From: Planctomycetota bacterium
GTDB lineage: Bacteria; Planctomycetota; Phycisphaerae; UBA1845
Assembly (NCBI GenBank): GCA_024276605.1
Contig: JAJRWX010000044.1
Coordinates: 1-64,000, forward strand
Direction of reading: 5' to 3'
DNA length: 64,000 nucleotides
The number at the start of each line of letters is the position of its first letter. The stretch's first letter is position 1. Positions 25,508 through 34,131 of this stretch are shown in pieces. A program made the translations under genes and the position numbers. The notes under the pieces were generated by a model, which saw nothing but the letters and a program-made list of their open reading frames with translations, was not told the DNA's origin and did not search any database.

Positions 25508-26878
25508 TTATGACTCGCTGTCACCTTTCGTCTCAAACCCTTTCCTCACCCACTCTCCAATCCCTCCTTTCAGGCTACGCACATTGCGATAGCCCAGGGA
25601 TTTCAAATACAACGTCCAATGCTTGGAGAATTTACCGATACCGCAGACCATGATGATGGGGGCGTCGCGGTTCTCGGGGAACTCGTCGGTGCGGTCGGGG
25701 ATTTCTTCCATCGGGATATTCACCGAGCCTTCGATGAACTTGTCGGTGAACATGTCGTTAGGACGAACGTCTACGAGTAATGGTTTCGCTGATTCACTAT
25801 CCTGCAATAGCTTCTGCAACTGGTTAACTCGAATCGAATCGTGCGGGTTCTTGAGATTTTCCATCATGCTGGAAAGAAATAAATCGTTCTCGCTCGGCCC
25901 GCTGCTGTCACCCTTACTATCCGGCGGGCAAATAGCCGGGAAGTAGCGCTGCACCGATGAGGCATATTTGAATACATTGTCAGGAAAAATGATCACTACC
26001 AGCGTGCCCGGCTCATCGGGAATCGTCTTGAGCGCCCCGGCTAGCGCCATGCCGGAACTCGGCCCGGCGATAATGCTCTCCTCGCGATTAAGTCTCAAGC
26101 ATAAATCAAACGACTCCCGGTTGGTTACCTCAATGGTCTTATCGTAGCTTTCCGGCTGAAACAATTCAGTCTGCTGCAATTGTCGCAAACTACGCACACC
26201 GGGAATATCGTGACCGTCTTCCGGATGAACGCCGATCACCTGCACCTGCTCATCTTGCTCTTTAAGAAACTTACCCGTACCCGTAATCGTACCACAGGTT
26301 CCAAGGCCGGCGACAAAGTGCGTCACTTTACCCTCGGTCTGTCGCCAGATTTCCGGCCCGGTGGTTTTGTAATGACCGTCGGGATTCGCCTGATTTTTGT
26401 ACTGGTTCAGCAATACATATTCCGGCTGGGTTTCTGCCGTCTCCATGGCATTGGCAATAGCCCCTTCCGGCGCACCCGGCGCAGGACATAGCGTGTCATC
26501 CAACTCGACCACATCCGTACCGAAAAACTTCAACACCGTTCTCTTTTCCAGCGGGATGGCTAATGATAAAGGTGTGCGCAGGGGGTAGCCTTTGGCATTA
26601 CCCATCATAATGAGGCCCATACCGGTATTACCCGACGTGGCTTCAACGAGCTTTTTACCCGGCCCTAACACACCCCGCGCCTCAGCGTCGAGTATCATGT
26701 TAGCCGCGACCCGGTCTTTCACCGCACCGAAGGGGTTATACCACTCCAGCTTGGCGTAGACCTGTGCATGTTTGAAGGCTGCGACCTTATGGAGTCGCAC
26801 TAACGGGGTTGGGTTTTCCTCACTCGACAATAGTCCGAGAATCGAGTCGTATATTCGCAATGTATGATTGTTGCTCAT
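25508..26878 (-). CDS. Cysteine synthase fused to a rhodanese domain
   Basis: 456 residues. The first roughly 310 are a PLP-dependent O-acetylserine sulfhydrylase-like enzyme: the PLP lysine in NPFGAVKDRVA, EATSGNTGMGL for substrate binding, and GTCGTITGTGKFL for the PLP phosphate. The C-terminal roughly 110 are a rhodanese domain (LLVDVRPNDMFTDKFIEGSVNIP) with the catalytic loop CGIGKFS. The fusion could hand persulfide sulfur directly to cysteine formation. The gene is divergent from the sulfite/nitrite reductase, which would make sulfide. It could instead be a cystathionine beta-synthase-like enzyme. Confidence 0.87.
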   Translation of the reverse strand: MSNNHTLRIYDSILGLLSSEENPTPLVRLHKVAAFKHAQVYAKLEWYNPFGAVKDRVAANMILDAEARGVLGPGKKLVEATSGNTGMGLIMMGNAKGYPLRTPLSLAIPLEKRTVLKFFGTDVVELDDTLCPAPGAPEGAIANAMETAETQPEYVLLNQYKNQANPDGHYKTTGPEIWRQTEGKVTHFVAGLGTCGTITGTGKFLKEQDEQVQVIGVHPEDGHDIPGVRSLRQLQQTELFQPESYDKTIEVTNRESFDLCLRLNREESIIAGPSSGMALAGALKTIPDEPGTLVVIIFPDNVFKYASSVQRYFPAICPPDSKGDSSGPSENDLFLSSMMENLKNPHDSIRVNQLQKLLQDSESAKPLLVDVRPNDMFTDKFIEGSVNIPMEEIPDRTDEFPENRDAPIIMVCGIGKFSKHWTLYLKSLGYRNVRSLKGGIGEWVRKGFETKGDSES

Positions 26879-27043
26879 AACCCCAGACTATACCTCAACA
26901 ACCAAGGGATTTCCATCACAAGCACCACCTGATGTGGGCCGATCACTCGCATATCATTGATTACGGAGGGTCTATTTGATACACTAAAAGGGGCTGCAAA
27001 AGAGTTGCAACTTCGCCACGTCGCCTGCCGGAGCGATAATAGT

Positions 27044-29311
27044 ATGAAAACAAGCAACACACTTTGGAAAGATCGACTCAACGGCCAGCTGCCACCACAA
27101 ATGGCTGAGGAGATCGATACCTTTGAAACTGAAATCGAACTGCGCCGCCAGGGAAAACTCGACGAGGTCATCTTCGCCGAAACCAGGCTACGCCGCGGCG
27201 CTTATGGCCAGCGTTACGACAACGGCCAGCGTTATGACGGCCACGAAACTCGGACCTTAGCTTACGCGGCGGATAAGAACACCAAAGGCGTTAACACGGT
27301 TTGGGATGCGCCGGGTATGCTGCGTATCAAAATACCCTATGGTGGGATTAACCCTAAACAACTGGAGGTTATGGCTGAGCTGGCAGAGGAATACTCCGAC
27401 GGCATAGCCCATGTGACCACGCGGCAGGATTTCCAACTTCACTTCATCCACATCGACGACACCCCGACGATCATGCGGCGCCTAGCCGCCGTGGACATCA
27501 CCACCCGCGAAGCCTGCGGCAACTCCGTGCGAAATATCACCGGCTGTCCATACGCCGGCGTGTGTCCGGATGAGAAGTTCGATATTACGCCCTATGCCCA
27601 GGCACTCATGCAGTTTCTATTAGGTCATCCCGATGCACAGAATTTTGGCCGAAAGGTCAAACCGACGTTTAGCGGTTGTGGTCAACATGCCTGCGGTCTG
27701 ACCGCGATGCACGATCTTGGCTACACGGCCCAGACAAGAATGGTCGACGGAAAAGAGCAACGGGGTTTCTGCTTTGTCGTCGGCGGTGGACTCGGTGCCG
27801 TCCCCTTCCAGGCCAAGGTCTTTGACGAGTTCCTTCCAATGGAAGAAATGCTACCTATGGCCCAGGCTATCGCCAGAGTATTCGGGCGTCATGGTGAGAA
27901 AAAAAACCGTTCCCGCGCACGATTAAAATTCCTCGTGAAACAATGGGGTATCGACAAATTTAAGCAAGAGGTTCTAGCAGAACGTGCCAAGCTGCCACAC
28001 GACCCACGATGGACGGAGTTCCTCAGCAGCATTGATAGCGATATAGAAAAACCACTCAAACCGCCCAGTGATCTTCCGGCGCTTAACGGCAACGAAAAAA
28101 TAAACCGGTGGCTAAAGACCAATGTTAGACCACAACGCCAACCAGGATACTCAACGGTCACGGTCGCCCTACCGCTCGGCGATCTAACCGCTGACCAGCT
28201 TCGCTCATTGGCTGATATTCTTCGTACATTTACCACGGGAACCATGCGCACGACGGTCGAGCAAAATTTCGTCATACGTTGGATTAGCAACGCCGATCTT
28301 CCAGAGGTGTTCGAGGCATTAAGCGCGGTGGGCTTAGGCGAAGCGGGAGCGTGTAACATACTCGATATTGTCGCCTGTCCGGGTACGGACACCTGCAAGC
28401 TGGGTATCTCATCCTCTCGTGGATTAGCCGCGCAGCTTCGCAAAAAGCTTCACGAGAAATGTTTCGAGCTGGACGAAGTCATTCAGAACTTGCATGTGAA
28501 GGTTAGTGGTTGTTTCAATAGTTGCGGCCAGCATCACGTCGCGGACATCGGCTTTTACGGCGTGAATCGCACCGTCAATGGTTATCAAGTTCCACACTTC
28601 CAAGTAGTGCTCGGTGGCCAGTGGGAAAATAACGCCGGTTCTTATGGGATGCCCATCATAGCTATTGCATCTAAACGCATTCCCGACGCCCTCGATCGCA
28701 TCACAGACCACTATCTGCGTTTACGAGAGGAGAACGAATCTTTCCAATCGTTCGTGAAGCGCATTGGTAAGGCGACGATTCGTCAACAACTCCACGATCT
28801 CACGCAGAACGCACCCGCTTACGAGCAAGACCCCACTTTTTATACCGACTGGTATGACCCGCGAGAATACAGCACGGGAGATATTGGCAAAGGCGAGTGC
28901 GCCGGAGAAGTCGTCACAGCCTATCAATTTGCTATGACCGACGCCGAGCGAATGGTTTTCGAAGCCCAAATACATCTGGAGGAAAACAAGGCCCAAAAGG
29001 CGGGTAGCGAGGCGTATGCTTCCATGCTCAAAGCAGCTAAGGCCATTGTTCAAATGAGATATGACGACGTATCCAATGATGCTGAAGAAATTGTCGAAGA
29101 ATTCCGCGAGCGCTATTACGATACCAAGTTGATTTTCGATCCCTACGCCGGCGGAAAATTCGCCAATTACTTTTTCGCCGCTCACGATAAAGCAGAACAG
29201 CCTTACACGGAGGAATCTGCCAGGCACACGATAGAAGAAGCCCAACTCTTTATCGAAGCGATCCACGCCTGCTACAACCGCATGCGTCAAGAAGGGCTGT
29301 CACAGACGTAG
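27044..29311 (+). CDS. Siroheme nitrite/sulfite reductase with helical C-terminal extension
   Basis: 755 residues. Two ferredoxin-like/reductase repeats. The siroheme-[4Fe-4S] ligands are clear: CPGTDTC (C-x5-C) and SGCFNSC (C-x3-C), with GQHHVADIGFYG after. The N-half holds TTRQDFQLHFIH and CGNSVRNITGCPYAG. It reduces sulfite to sulfide or nitrite to ammonia with six electrons; the cysteine synthase next door favours sulfite, but the sequence does not decide. From about residue 626 there is an extra helical region (AERMVFEAQIHLEENKAQKAGSEAYASMLKAAKAIVQ...FIEAIHACYNRM) that looks HEPN-like. GGAG lies 10 bases before ATG 27044; the frame is open to 26957. Confidence 0.9.
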   Translation: MKTSNTLWKDRLNGQLPPQMAEEIDTFETEIELRRQGKLDEVIFAETRLRRGAYGQRYDNGQRYDGHETRTLAYAADKNTKGVNTVWDAPGMLRIKIPYGGINPKQLEVMAELAEEYSDGIAHVTTRQDFQLHFIHIDDTPTIMRRLAAVDITTREACGNSVRNITGCPYAGVCPDEKFDITPYAQALMQFLLGHPDAQNFGRKVKPTFSGCGQHACGLTAMHDLGYTAQTRMVDGKEQRGFCFVVGGGLGAVPFQAKVFDEFLPMEEMLPMAQAIARVFGRHGEKKNRSRARLKFLVKQWGIDKFKQEVLAERAKLPHDPRWTEFLSSIDSDIEKPLKPPSDLPALNGNEKINRWLKTNVRPQRQPGYSTVTVALPLGDLTADQLRSLADILRTFTTGTMRTTVEQNFVIRWISNADLPEVFEALSAVGLGEAGACNILDIVACPGTDTCKLGISSSRGLAAQLRKKLHEKCFELDEVIQNLHVKVSGCFNSCGQHHVADIGFYGVNRTVNGYQVPHFQVVLGGQWENNAGSYGMPIIAIASKRIPDALDRITDHYLRLREENESFQSFVKRIGKATIRQQLHDLTQNAPAYEQDPTFYTDWYDPREYSTGDIGKGECAGEVVTAYQFAMTDAERMVFEAQIHLEENKAQKAGSEAYASMLKAAKAIVQMRYDDVSNDAEEIVEEFRERYYDTKLIFDPYAGGKFANYFFAAHDKAEQPYTEESARHTIEEAQLFIEAIHACYNRMRQEGLSQT

Positions 29312-29332
29312 GGAAACGGTTACATTTGTGGC

Positions 29333-29441
29333 TAGTGCTTTGTCACAGCTAAGAATTCGAGTTCCGTGTGCCCGATCAGAGCCGCGACCGTGAGGGAGCG
29401 GACATCGCCAACCCGAACATTAAGCTGTGACACAGCAATAG
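29333..29441. mobile_element. TAGTGC-family MITE, short copy C
   Basis: Left TAGTGCTTTGTCACAGCTAAGA and right TTAAGCTGTGACACAGCAATAG are inverse. At 109 bp it is shorter than copies A and B and carries CAGAGCCGCGACCGTGAGGGAGCGG instead of the palindromic core. It sits between the reductase and the next gene of the probable operon. Confidence 0.75.
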
Positions 29442-29457
29442 GAGTTATAGCGAAAAA

Positions 29458-30036
29458 ATGGAATTACAGCATGTCAATGTGAAGATGTTTGTGGACGGCC
29501 CGATGAACGTCGATGCGGAACGTTTCATCGAAATTTTTCACGCCTGGATCAAAGACCATGCACTCGACGGTCTGCTTATCGACGTAGCTGATTACCGTCA
29601 CGTCCCCGCCGGGCCGGGTGTCATGCTCATTGGCCTGGAGGGTGACTACAACATGGATCACACCGGCGAGCGCTGGGGGCTTCGCTACAACCGCAAAGCC
29701 GCACTCGATGGAACCAACGAAGACCGTTTCCGCCAGGCCGTCAACGCTGCTGCGAAAGCCTGCCATTTATTGGAAGAAACACTAGCTTCGGAAGGTCCGC
29801 TTACATTTAGTCGGCAAGAGTTTGAACTTTGTATCAACGACCGAGCCATCGCTCCCAATACCTCAGAAACGCTTAGTGCCTGTCAACCGGACATAGAAAG
29901 TTTTCTCAGCAACCTACTAGGTCACCATGATTTCACCATCGACCACAATCCCGACCCGCGCAGCTTGTTCCGCTTCTCTATAAAATCTGCTAAACTCTTC
30001 GACCTCAAAAAACTCGCATCAGACCTCACCCAATAA
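29458..30036 (+). CDS. Conserved-looking hypothetical protein after the siroheme reductase
   Basis: 192 residues with no signal peptide. VADYRHVPAGPGVMLIGLEGDYNMDHTGERWGLRYNRK is a compact, probably conserved core. Its context and the same orientation as the reductase 147 bases upstream suggest a role in sulfur or nitrogen assimilation, but I do not recognise a catalytic motif. The start ATG lies 17 bases after the MITE, so the MITE may have replaced the original upstream region. Confidence 0.7.
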   Translation: MELQHVNVKMFVDGPMNVDAERFIEIFHAWIKDHALDGLLIDVADYRHVPAGPGVMLIGLEGDYNMDHTGERWGLRYNRKAALDGTNEDRFRQAVNAAAKACHLLEETLASEGPLTFSRQEFELCINDRAIAPNTSETLSACQPDIESFLSNLLGHHDFTIDHNPDPRSLFRFSIKSAKLFDLKKLASDLTQ

Positions 30037-30077
30037 TTAACCGCGCACCATAGCGCCACTGGGCAGGCGGGTGGCCC

Positions 30078-30188
30078 CAATGCTGTTGACTTAACGCGGT
30101 GAATCGTAGCGCAGGCTTCTAGCCTGCTTTATGATCGCGGACTGAGCAGGCAAGATGCCTGCGGTACAAACCTAAGTCAACAGCATTG
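30078..30188. mobile_element. MITE with 16-bp terminal inverted repeats and 11-bp target duplication
   Basis: Ends CAATGCTGTTGACTTA and TAAGTCAACAGCATTG are exact inverses. The 11 bases GCGGGTGGCCC lie directly outside on both sides (30067-30077 and 30189-30199). The interior has AGGCTTCTAGCCT and GCAGGCAAGATGCCTGC palindromes and no gene. It inserted into the first arm of the hairpin end at 30191. Confidence 0.8.
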
Positions 30189-30190
30189 GC

Positions 30191-30473
30191 GGGTGGCCCA
30201 GGTCCTTCTTTTTGGACCTGGGGGAGCCGATGATTTCAGTAAGTGTCATTTCCTCGTCACTTTTCATCCACAAACCATAGGCACACGCGATCGCCTGGAA
30301 TGCCAAATCAGAGCCGCACGGCGCCAGCCTGCGGACCAGCTGGGTGCCCCATCCTTGGGGTACTCCCCAAGGGTGGGGGAAGGATCGTGCGTCGAAAGGT
30401 GTAGTAAGTGTCATTATTTTGGCACGTCTCATCCTTCCCCCACTCTTTGCCAGTAGGCAAAGGATGGTGCACC
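30191..30473. mobile_element. Cluster of hairpin-ended elements
   Basis: 30191-30234 is a GGTGGCCCA-type end (stem AGGTCC/GGACCT). 30342-30385 and 30431-30473 are inverse CCCATCCTT-type ends whose stems read CCTTGGGG/CCCCAAGG and CTTTGCC/GGCAAAG; the interior TGCGTCGAAAGGTG...AAGTGTCAT matches the element at 8931-9063. A lone AGAGCC end lies near 30309. Confidence 0.65.
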
Positions 30474-30487
30474 ATGACCCGCACCAA

Positions 30488-30596
30488 ATCCGAGCGGCGA
30501 GCGCCAGCGACCCGTGTCTTCAACACATCGTAATCACCCGACACATTTCAATGTGCGTGCATATCCAATAACACGGGTCGCGCTCGCCGCTCGGAT
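30488..30596. mobile_element. CCGAGCGGCGAGCG-family inverted-repeat element
   Basis: The left end ATCCGAGCGGCGAGCG..AGCGACCCGTGT (30488-30517) and right end ACACGGGTCGCGCTCGCCGCTCGGAT (30571-30596) are near-perfect inverses. Same family as 1211-1326. Confidence 0.65.
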
Positions 30597-30754
30597 AATG
30601 CGTTTTCCAGGTCATTGGCGAAAAGACGGCAAAAGTTGCGCTACGAGTCGGCACAATTATCGTCATCACGACAAGATCGGTCAGTCGATACTACCATATC
30701 TTGGGGCGATTGCTGGAGATAACCACATAATAGCGGATTTGGAGACCATCGGCC

Positions 30755-31471
30755 ATGATTTGGAAAGAATCGAAGAATTCACTTGACGTTGGGGCTTTGT
30801 TAGGCCATACTATACACCGAACAGATGCAAAACACGCCGCTAAGCCTGTGGTTCAAGCGGTGTTGGAAATGACGAAGATGTCCATGGCAGTGACACAACC
30901 AAACGGTACAAGCTATAGCGACATGCCCTTGTGCGTGTTCGGCCCCGGTGGCGACTATCGCAGTGCACTCATCGCAAAGCCAATCGTAGCCGGTCAACCA
31001 AAACGCAGCAAGCTTAGCCGGGTGGCTTTTCCCGCTCTTCCTAGTGCCACATCACAGACATTTCGTGCATCGCTAAGTTGGTTCGCCAAGTTGGCATCAC
31101 TGTTTACATCAGCCAGACAAGACACCGCTCGCGAACGAGCGTTAAAGGAAAAGTTATCGCGTGGCGATTTACCACTGGTCGCATTCGGCCCATTAGGTCT
31201 GCAACCATACACGGAGGATAAACATGGCACGACGCAAGGCAGCGCAAACCGAAGCAGCTCGTTGTTTTACACCACGACAGATCGAAATTCTAACCATGAT
31301 CCGCGACGTACGGCGGACCCTTGGCTATTCCCCGACCTTGCAAGAGATCGCCGACGAACTCGGCATCAGCAAAATCACCGTGTTCGAGCACGTCGAGTTA
31401 CTACTCGAAAAAAACATGCTCACACGTCAGTCGAACAAGGCACGCTCTTTGGACTTGACCGACTTGGTTGA
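30755..31471 (+). CDS. Uncertain open frame overlapping the start of lexA
   Basis: 238 codons. The first roughly 150 (before lexA begins) could be a real protein: the motif (M/L)PL(C/V)xFGPxG appears twice, as DMPLCVFGPGG and DLPLVAFGPLG. The remainder overlaps lexA in another frame and looks like a shadow of it, so either the original 3' end was lost to a frameshift or the frame is not used. No family recognised. Confidence 0.35.
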   Translation: MIWKESKNSLDVGALLGHTIHRTDAKHAAKPVVQAVLEMTKMSMAVTQPNGTSYSDMPLCVFGPGGDYRSALIAKPIVAGQPKRSKLSRVAFPALPSATSQTFRASLSWFAKLASLFTSARQDTARERALKEKLSRGDLPLVAFGPLGLQPYTEDKHGTTQGSANRSSSLFYTTTDRNSNHDPRRTADPWLFPDLARDRRRTRHQQNHRVRARRVTTRKKHAHTSVEQGTLFGLDRLG

Positions 31472-31859
31472 ATTACCTGATGAGCGACCTACACGCGTAC
31501 CGCTGGTTGGGCATATCGCAGCCGGGTTGCCGGTCGAAGCCATCGAAACGCCGGATCATCTCGATTTTGAAGAAATGTTCGATAGACGCTATCCGGTGCG
31601 CGCACTCCGAGTGACCGGCGATAGCATGATCGACGACCACATCTGCGATGGGGACTTTGTGATATACGAAGAGCGCAGTAACGCGAAAAACGGAGATACG
31701 GTCATCGCCCTCGTTGGCGGCGACGAGGCTACGCTCAAACGCTTCTATCGAGAGAAAACACGCATCCGTTTACAACCGGCTAACTCCAAATACAAACCCA
31801 TCTATTCACGCAACGTGAAAATCCTGGGCGTGCTCATCGGTGTGATGCGCCAGTGTTAA
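31224..31859 (+). CDS. lexA: SOS repressor LexA
   Basis: 211 residues. An N-terminal winged helix (LTMIRDVRRTLGYSPTLQEIADELGISKITVFEHVELLLEKNML) is followed by the self-cleavage site A100-G101 (IAAGLPVEA) and the S24 peptidase dyad S134 (GDSM) and K172 (TLKRF). The dyad spacing of 38 is normal. It should cleave itself when stimulated by RecA filaments and de-repress DNA repair genes. GGAGG ends a few bases before the ATG. I could not identify its operator. The recognition helix differs from E. coli, so its box is probably different too. Confidence 0.95.
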   Translation: MARRKAAQTEAARCFTPRQIEILTMIRDVRRTLGYSPTLQEIADELGISKITVFEHVELLLEKNMLTRQSNKARSLDLTDLVELPDERPTRVPLVGHIAAGLPVEAIETPDHLDFEEMFDRRYPVRALRVTGDSMIDDHICDGDFVIYEERSNAKNGDTVIALVGGDEATLKRFYREKTRIRLQPANSKYKPIYSRNVKILGVLIGVMRQC

Positions 31860-31918
31860 AGCGCCATCGCTGCCAATAGCCATCTACCGGGTGAAAGACC
31901 GATTAGGCGGGCTTACGT

Positions 31919-32086
31919 GGAGTGACATGGACAAGCGCCGCGTTGAAGGGGGCGCGGATAATAAGATGCGTATGGAGCGACGCTTGCCCGCGATTTTCCT
32001 CGGTAGCGCCTGCACGGGCAAAAGCCGTAAACAACACCCAGTGGACATTCGACGGTCTGATTCCGCGGCGTTTGTCCATGCCACCC
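31919..32086. mobile_element. Inverted-repeat element, GGGTGGCATGGRCAAACGCC type
   Basis: The left end GGAGTGACATGGACAAGCGC and the right end GCGTTTGTCCATGCCACCC are imperfect inverses. The interior GACGCTTGCCC..TTTTCCTCGGT..GCGCCTGCACGGGCAAA is shared with 57291-57452. No coding capacity. Confidence 0.65.
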
Positions 32087-32513
32087 ACCTGACAATTATG
32101 ACATACACCCCAAACCAACCGGCATCAATTATTATCTTGACCTTAACCACTCAACCTGATAGGATGGACCCTGGTGATTATATAGAATGAGTAGTGCGGA
32201 TCTGGTGGCACGCAGGATAGCTACTTTCCATATCATTAACGGCGAATTCCGCACTGCCAAAAATATGCCATCGTCGGTCGTGTACGTCGATGAGTATCGG
32301 GCATCTGTAAGTCACCGGATTCGTCAGTCTGTAGTGAATGCATGGCCACGTGGTGCCGTATTGAAGTCACTCTTGCAGATGCGTGGGTGGCTATGCTTGT
32401 CCATAAACGGGAGAGGTGACGCGCATCCACCTGCTAAGCGATATATGCGATGCACACACCATTTTGACGAGAAATGACGATACGAGGCGCCGCACCCAAA
32501 TCAGGTGAATGCC
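32087..32513. other. Region without a clear gene before the LuxR-type regulator
   Basis: A 96-codon open frame (32187-32477) is present, but it lacks a ribosome site and recognisable motifs and has the look of chance coding. I leave it unassigned. Confidence 0.35.
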
Positions 32514-32846
32514 ATGACCCGTACGCAACACGCAGCCCTCAAACCGGCTAATCCCATAGCGTCTGGATCAATGTTATCGGATGAGCAGTGGTCATCCATC
32601 GCACAAACCTTAAACATCACACCAAGAGAACAGCAAGTCATCCGAGGCATTTTCGACGGTCTCAACGAGGCTCTCATCGCGGACGAACTAAAGATATCCA
32701 CCCACACAGTCCACACCCACCTGGACCGACTCTATCGCAAACTAAACGTTAGCTGTCGCTGCAACCTCGTCATACGCATCTTCGCTGAGTACATTGCGTT
32801 GTATCCAAACAATGCGCAGGAACGCAGCGCCGGATTGTGTGCTTAA
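32514..32846 (+). CDS. Small LuxR/GerE-type helix-turn-helix regulator
   Basis: A protein of about 110 residues that is nearly all DNA-binding domain: NITPREQQVIRGIFDGLNEALIADELKISTHTVHTHLDRLYRKLNV matches the GerE helix-turn-helix. It has no receiver or ligand-binding domain, so it may be a stand-alone regulator or may respond through a partner. AGGTG lies 6 bases before ATG 32514, which I prefer to the GTG at 32505. No target can be named. Confidence 0.82.
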   Translation: MTRTQHAALKPANPIASGSMLSDEQWSSIAQTLNITPREQQVIRGIFDGLNEALIADELKISTHTVHTHLDRLYRKLNVSCRCNLVIRIFAEYIALYPNNAQERSAGLCA

Positions 32847-33261
32847 TCACCCACCTGCCAGAGCAGCCATTTTTACATAAACCATCCTTACGGCTTCTCA
32901 TAAGCTCCATTCTATGACGTTCAGTGCATATTGGGCACAGTGTGTCGGAAACGAATGTCCCCTATTTAGGCTACGCTGTACAGCCTACAACAAAAAAGGG
33001 ACTATCATTTAGCCGCGCATATTTGGTACCCTGATCTCCGTTGGATCGTTGTCGGTCAGATCATCTCCCTAAGCGGCACGGGCGACTATCCAAGCGTATC
33101 TAACGGAAAGAAGTGAGAGGCAAGGAACGAAGCGCATCATCCAAGTTGAATATCGTTACATAAAAGGCAAATGCTCGGCGATAAGCGTCGCTGGTTGTGC
33201 GTGCCTTGGACTTGGCAGATCATCGATTGCATCTCACATGTCATGAAAGGCGCGTTGCGGC
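32847..33261. other. Intergenic, nothing recognised
   Basis: About 415 bases. I see no open frame with protein character, no terminator with a T run and no known RNA. Confidence 0.4.
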
Positions 33262-33987
33262 ATGAGCGTCGATAGATTGATGAGTTCACGTGGTTACCCA
33301 TGCGACACTAAGCGGAGTATATGGCTTTATATACTTGCTCAGATAGCCGGTGGTGGTGCCATGGCTATGGCGCTTAGTTATCCGCGTTGGGCGTGGCTTG
33401 CGTGGGTAAGTCTATTACCTCTGCTGATCTCCATTCGGTTTCACACCCCGTTCAAGGCCATGCTACACGGCGCCGCCTGGGGGGCGTCGCTATGGGCGGT
33501 CATGCTGCTTTCCACCGTAGCCGAACATACGGCTACTTTAGGTGTAGGCCTATACGCCATCGTAGCTATTTCCTTCTACACTTGGCTGGGCGCTTTAGCC
33601 ACCCGATATGTCGGGTTTCATCCGCTGGTTCTCGGCGTATCATGGATGTTTGTCGAGCTAGCCTTGTCACCGCTCGGCTGGCATGATCGGGTGATGGCTG
33701 ACGTCTACGCTTCGAGCGGTTGGTTATCGCTTATTTCGCATTCGCTAGGCTGCGTGTTTGTGGGGTTTGTGGTGGCGTTTATCACGGCCTCACTTGTTTG
33801 TGCCGCGGTGAGCGTTTGTGCCCCTGCGTCAAAACGAAGGCAACCATCTCATTCGGCCACTACCATTGTTCAATGCCTACGTGGAGACAGCGTTCTCCAA
33901 CAAATTCTGGAACTCGTCGAAGCGGATCCTCGGGCGCCGCCAACGGAATACATAATCAACATCGAAAGATCATCTTTACGGACTTAG
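33262..33987 (+). CDS. Membrane protein resembling the N-terminal half of apolipoprotein N-acyltransferase
   Basis: 241 residues with about five hydrophobic segments in the first 190, e.g. YILAQIAGGGAMAMAL, WLAWVSLLPLLISI, SLWAVMLLSTVA and LVLGVSWMFVELAL. The layout 'LSYPRWAWLAWVSLLPLLISIRF...F..MLHGAAWGASLW' is like the membrane part of Lnt (apolipoprotein N-acyltransferase), but the periplasmic nitrilase-like catalytic domain (Glu-Lys-Cys) is absent; a hydrophilic tail of about 50 residues follows instead. It could be a truncated paralogue or a partner subunit. No signal of a downstream fragment. Confidence 0.55.
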   Translation: MSVDRLMSSRGYPCDTKRSIWLYILAQIAGGGAMAMALSYPRWAWLAWVSLLPLLISIRFHTPFKAMLHGAAWGASLWAVMLLSTVAEHTATLGVGLYAIVAISFYTWLGALATRYVGFHPLVLGVSWMFVELALSPLGWHDRVMADVYASSGWLSLISHSLGCVFVGFVVAFITASLVCAAVSVCAPASKRRQPSHSATTIVQCLRGDSVLQQILELVEADPRAPPTEYIINIERSSLRT

Positions 33988-34131
33988 TGTAAAACCGGAT
34001 TGATCCGGCGACTAAGAGGGACGTGGTAGCTTATTCTAGGTGAAACGGCATTGGTCGTTTGCACTGGATACTACCTACAATAATTAACTTGTGGGCGTTT
34101 ATCCACAAAGATAAATATTAGGAGAAGTGAA

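Noticed and set aside
27206-27245. In-frame 18-base tandem duplication in the reductase (GQRYDNGQRYDG)
   Set aside because: This repeat-like stretch is usual for the family (YGQRYDNG.R.DG), so I do not treat it as a recent duplication.
31891-32190. Open frames of 60-99 codons on both strands
   Set aside because: They fall in an inverted-repeat element and lack ribosome sites; the palindromic sequence keeps several frames open by chance.
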